Source: CAYWEP01 sp964613075
GTDB lineage: Bacteria > Patescibacteriota > Microgenomatia > Levybacterales > UBA12049
Direction: 5' to 3'
Length of the DNA stretch: 6,484 nt
NCBI GenBank assembly: GCA_964613075.1
Contig: CAZTFV010000060.1
Span: 1-6,484 of the forward strand
The notes under the pieces are model-generated. The model had not been told where the DNA came from. It worked only from the letters and a program-made list of their open reading frames with translations, and searched no databases. A program made the translations under genes and the position numbers. Below are positions 5,204-6,484 of the stretch, in pieces. Each line of letters begins with the position of its first letter. Position 1 is the stretch's first letter.

Positions 5204-5424
5204 CCCTCAACCTCTATCGCTTTCCAATCCTCATATTCTTTTTTGTAAAACTCACGATTTATTTGTAAACTTCTTCTTAATTCTTTTTGTACATTTCGTT
5301 TTTTTGTGAGCTTTTCGGAAACTGCTTTGGCAATAAACTTGCTGCGTTTGCCTTGTGGAATTTCACTTTGCAATTGTTTCAGCAAATCGGTTGGAAGAGT
5401 AATATTTAATCGTTGTGTTTGCAT
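5191..5424 (-). CDS. Ribbon-helix-helix antitoxin partner of MazF
   Basis: A 77-residue CopG/Arc-type protein that should bind its own promoter as a dimer and neutralise MazF. QRLNITLP (4-11) forms the DNA-contacting ribbon, DLLKQLQSEI (13-22) helix one and RSKFIAKAVSEKL (27-39) helix two. The C-terminal tail, rich in acidic and aromatic residues (EYEDWKAIEVEGWPE, 63-77), is the expected MazF-binding segment. It is MazE-like in role but has a ribbon-helix-helix domain instead of the AbrB/SpoVT type of E. coli MazE. The ATG at 5424 follows a GAAGGT ribosome site by 8 nt. A strong promoter and a direct repeat that may be its operator lie just upstream. Its last 13 bp overlap the mazF start, which is typical of coupled antitoxin-toxin genes. 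Confidence 0.92.
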   Translation of the reverse strand: MQTQRLNITLPTDLLKQLQSEIPQGKRSKFIAKAVSEKLTKKRNVQKELRRSLQINREFYKKEYEDWKAIEVEGWPE

Positions 5425-5432
5425 GTTGTTAT

Positions 5433-5438
5433 ACCTTC
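5433..5438 (-). promoter_or_regulatory. Ribosome binding site of the RHH antitoxin
   Basis: GAAGGT on the minus strand, 8 nt before the ATG at 5424, fixes the antitoxin start and contrasts with the SD-less housekeeping genes of the window. Confidence 0.55.
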
Positions 5439-5460
5439 AATACACACGAATAATACACAC
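5439..5460. promoter_or_regulatory. Direct repeat overlapping the -10 box: likely RHH operator
   Basis: AATACACAC occurs at 5439-5447 and again at 5452-5460 (plus-strand reading), a 13-bp period close to one and a quarter helical turns. The second copy overlaps the -10 hexamer of the antitoxin-mazF promoter. Ribbon-helix-helix antitoxins commonly repress their own promoter through short tandem sites of this kind, so autoregulation is the simplest reading, but binding is inferred. Confidence 0.5.
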
Positions 5461-5478
5461 AAACGACTATCCTGTCAA
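5450..5478 (-). promoter_or_regulatory. Near-consensus sigma-70 promoter of the antitoxin-mazF pair
   Basis: A perfect TTGACA (5473-5478), a 17-nt spacer and TATTAT (5450-5455) form the best promoter in the window. Transcription would begin around 5443, about 19 nt before the antitoxin ATG, leaving the ribosome site in the leader. It begins 15 bp after the end of DUF2283 copy B. Confidence 0.75.
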
Positions 5479-5492
5479 CTACAGCTTGATAA

Positions 5493-5741
5493 CTAGGCAA
5501 AAACAGACTCTTTTACTTCTTTGGGGAGAGCTTTTGATTGTTTCCGCAGGAACTGAGAAGCATCCAAAATTTCTAGTAATACCGCCTCTCTGTCAGGGGA
5601 AAAATGAACAATGACATCACCAGACTGCTCAGCGTAATCTATTTTTTTATCATTTAGCTCAACCATCAGAACATCGTCTGTTTTCTCATACGTAAATTTT
5701 GGATAGCTATATATAGCTTTAGTTATTTTTCTTTTCTTCAT
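5493..5741 (-). CDS. DUF2283 family protein, putative antitoxin (copy B)
   Basis: An 82-residue DUF2283 protein with a lysine-rich start, FTYEKTDDVLMVELN (16-30), IDYAEQSGDVIVHF (34-47), the EILDAS motif (57-62) and the tail ALPKEVKESVFA. It is about ten residues longer at the N-terminus than copy A. It overlaps the DUF4258 gene by 23 bp and starts at ATG 5741 with an AAGG ribosome site 4 nt upstream (5746-5749), better than anything before its partner. Antitoxin is the likely role from pairing and from the family, not from direct evidence. Its codons for the tail shared with copy A differ at many third positions, so the copies are old and the tail has been kept by selection. Confidence 0.85.
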   Translation of the reverse strand: MKKRKITKAIYSYPKFTYEKTDDVLMVELNDKKIDYAEQSGDVIVHFSPDREAVLLEILDASQFLRKQSKALPKEVKESVFA

Positions 5742-6000
5742 AATACCTTCCCTTCTCCGCAGGATAAAATGTGATCACAATTATTATATCACCTTCTTTG
5801 CGATACACAACCCTGAGAATGTGCTTTTCATCAATACTCCCTGAAGCAATGATCTTTGGAAAATCACTCTCTGCATCTTCATGCTCTGGATGCAAAATAA
5901 CTGCTTTAATAGATCGCTTTCTAATAGGCGTTTTGAATCCGTGCCTCTTAAGCATTGCAAATTTATCAACCGCTGCATGTTTTGTAAAAACAAATTTCAC
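5719..6000 (-). CDS. DUF4258 family protein, putative toxin (copy B)
   Basis: A 93-residue DUF4258 protein starting MKFVFTKHA with His8 conserved, a longer middle than copy A (an additional acidic EDAESDFPKI segment near 41-50), LRVVYRKEG (62-70) and the C-terminal FYPAEKGRY (78-86). It begins with GTG at 6000, which overlaps the stop codon of the preceding gene as GTGA, so translation is probably coupled to that gene and no ribosome site is visible. It overlaps DUF2283 copy B downstream. The order, putative toxin first and antitoxin second, is the same as in copy A. RNase activity of the RelE-like type is an inference. An alternative is a non-toxic nucleic-acid-binding protein. Confidence 0.85.
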   Translation of the reverse strand: MKFVFTKHAAVDKFAMLKRHGFKTPIRKRSIKAVILHPEHEDAESDFPKIIASGSIDEKHILRVVYRKEGDIIIVITFYPAEKGRYYEEKKNN

Positions 6001-6484
6001 TGTGAAGTTTTGCTTGCCAACTTGAAGAACTGTACGACGGTGTTTATGAGAGTATAGGGTTCTGTTTCAGGCAAATTATATCGCGGATACAGGTACCAAC
6101 TCATAATGAGAAGGTCATCCGGCCGGCCACCAGCAGTATGGTACTCTCGATAGGCTTTTAATACGTTTTCCTGCCAGGCTTTTGCTGAGGTCATGCCACC
6201 TTTTGATGAAGTGTATGTGACGCCCACACGAAGCTCCAGTTCATTCCTGATGAAATCTTCAGCTTCTTTCAGATTCTGCCAGTTCTTACTTGCTTTTTCC
6301 ATAGGAAAATCAAGGTGGATATAGTCAAGTGTGAGGTTTTCTTCTGCCAAGCTCTCTACTAATTGCCTATACACAGATCTGTACTCTTCTCCCTTGGCAA
6401 CGAGCGCATCGATAATGCCGACTTGTATGTTTGGGAAACGATTTTTTATATATTTGGCAAAGCGGACGACATTGTCAATCCGCT
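5997..6484 (-). CDS. C-terminal part of an unrecognised, possibly TIM-barrel protein (5' end outside window)
   Basis: The frame is open to the window edge, giving 161 residues of a longer protein. The GTG at 6374 is internal, because in-frame coding (RIDNVVRFAKYIKNRF, then QVGIIDALVAKG) continues upstream. Alternating strands and helices are visible: VGIIDAL, LTLDYIHLDFP, ELRVGVTYTSS and DDLLIMSWYLYP, each followed by a helix, ending with LPETEPYTLINTVVQFFK. Acidic and Trp residues near strand ends (DYIHLD, MSWYLYP) recall glycoside-hydrolase-like (beta/alpha)8 barrels, but I cannot assign a family or an active site. Its TGA overlaps the GTG of DUF4258 copy B by 4 bp, an unusual coupling between a large enzyme-like gene and a putative toxin gene. 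Confidence 0.75.
   Translation of the reverse strand, partial: RIDNVVRFAKYIKNRFPNIQVGIIDALVAKGEEYRSVYRQLVESLAEENLTLDYIHLDFPMEKASKNWQNLKEAEDFIRNELELRVGVTYTSSKGGMTSAKAWQENVLKAYREYHTAGGRPDDLLIMSWYLYPRYNLPETEPYTLINTVVQFFKLASKTSQ

Noticed and set aside
5997..6374. Complete 125-residue gene starting at 6374
   Set aside because: The supposed start is an internal GTG, and coding sequence continues in frame to the window edge, so this is a gene cut by the window.
1..6484. Alternative genetic code with TGA as glycine, known in some candidate phyla
   Set aside because: TGA ends several genes at expected positions (trxA, mazF, DUF2283 copy A, the 66-residue gene), so the standard bacterial code applies.

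Overview
All supported genes lie on the minus strand, so the text follows transcription order, from high to low coordinates. Intergenic gaps are short (under about 180 bp), several genes overlap, and TGA works as a stop, so the standard bacterial code applies. Moderate-to-low GC, housekeeping genes without clear Shine-Dalgarno sites, a DUF3105 protein, small toxin-antitoxin-like cassettes and heptad-based intergenic repeats together suggest a Candidate Phyla Radiation (Patescibacteria) genome. No rRNA or marker gene in the window confirms this.

Right part (6484 to about 4850): the C-terminal end of an unrecognised protein, possibly a TIM barrel, overlaps by GTGA with a DUF4258 gene. That gene overlaps a DUF2283 gene. 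A near-consensus promoter then drives a ribbon-helix-helix antitoxin/MazF toxin pair. A 9-bp direct repeat overlaps its -10 box and is a plausible autoregulatory operator.

Middle (4793 to 2678): a 525-residue multi-pass membrane protein of unknown function has a promoter so close to its ATG that the mRNA would be nearly leaderless. A second, diverged DUF4258-DUF2283 cassette follows. The window therefore holds three toxin-antitoxin-like pairs around one membrane protein gene.

Left part (2556 to 108): a promoter precedes a probable redox operon, made of a membrane-anchored DUF3105 protein, thioredoxin, thioredoxin reductase and two very small membrane proteins. The last two overlap by ATGA, and the 35-residue one is easily missed. 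TrxB would reduce TrxA with NADPH. A thiol link to DUF3105 or to the small membrane proteins is only inferred from gene order.

Two intergenic regions flanking trxA hold inverted repeats built from degenerate 7-nt units related to YTAGRRN. One is a gapless palindrome of about 116-120 bp between trxA and trxB. No rRNA, tRNA, CRISPR array or transposase was seen. Positions 1-107 hold no convincing gene.
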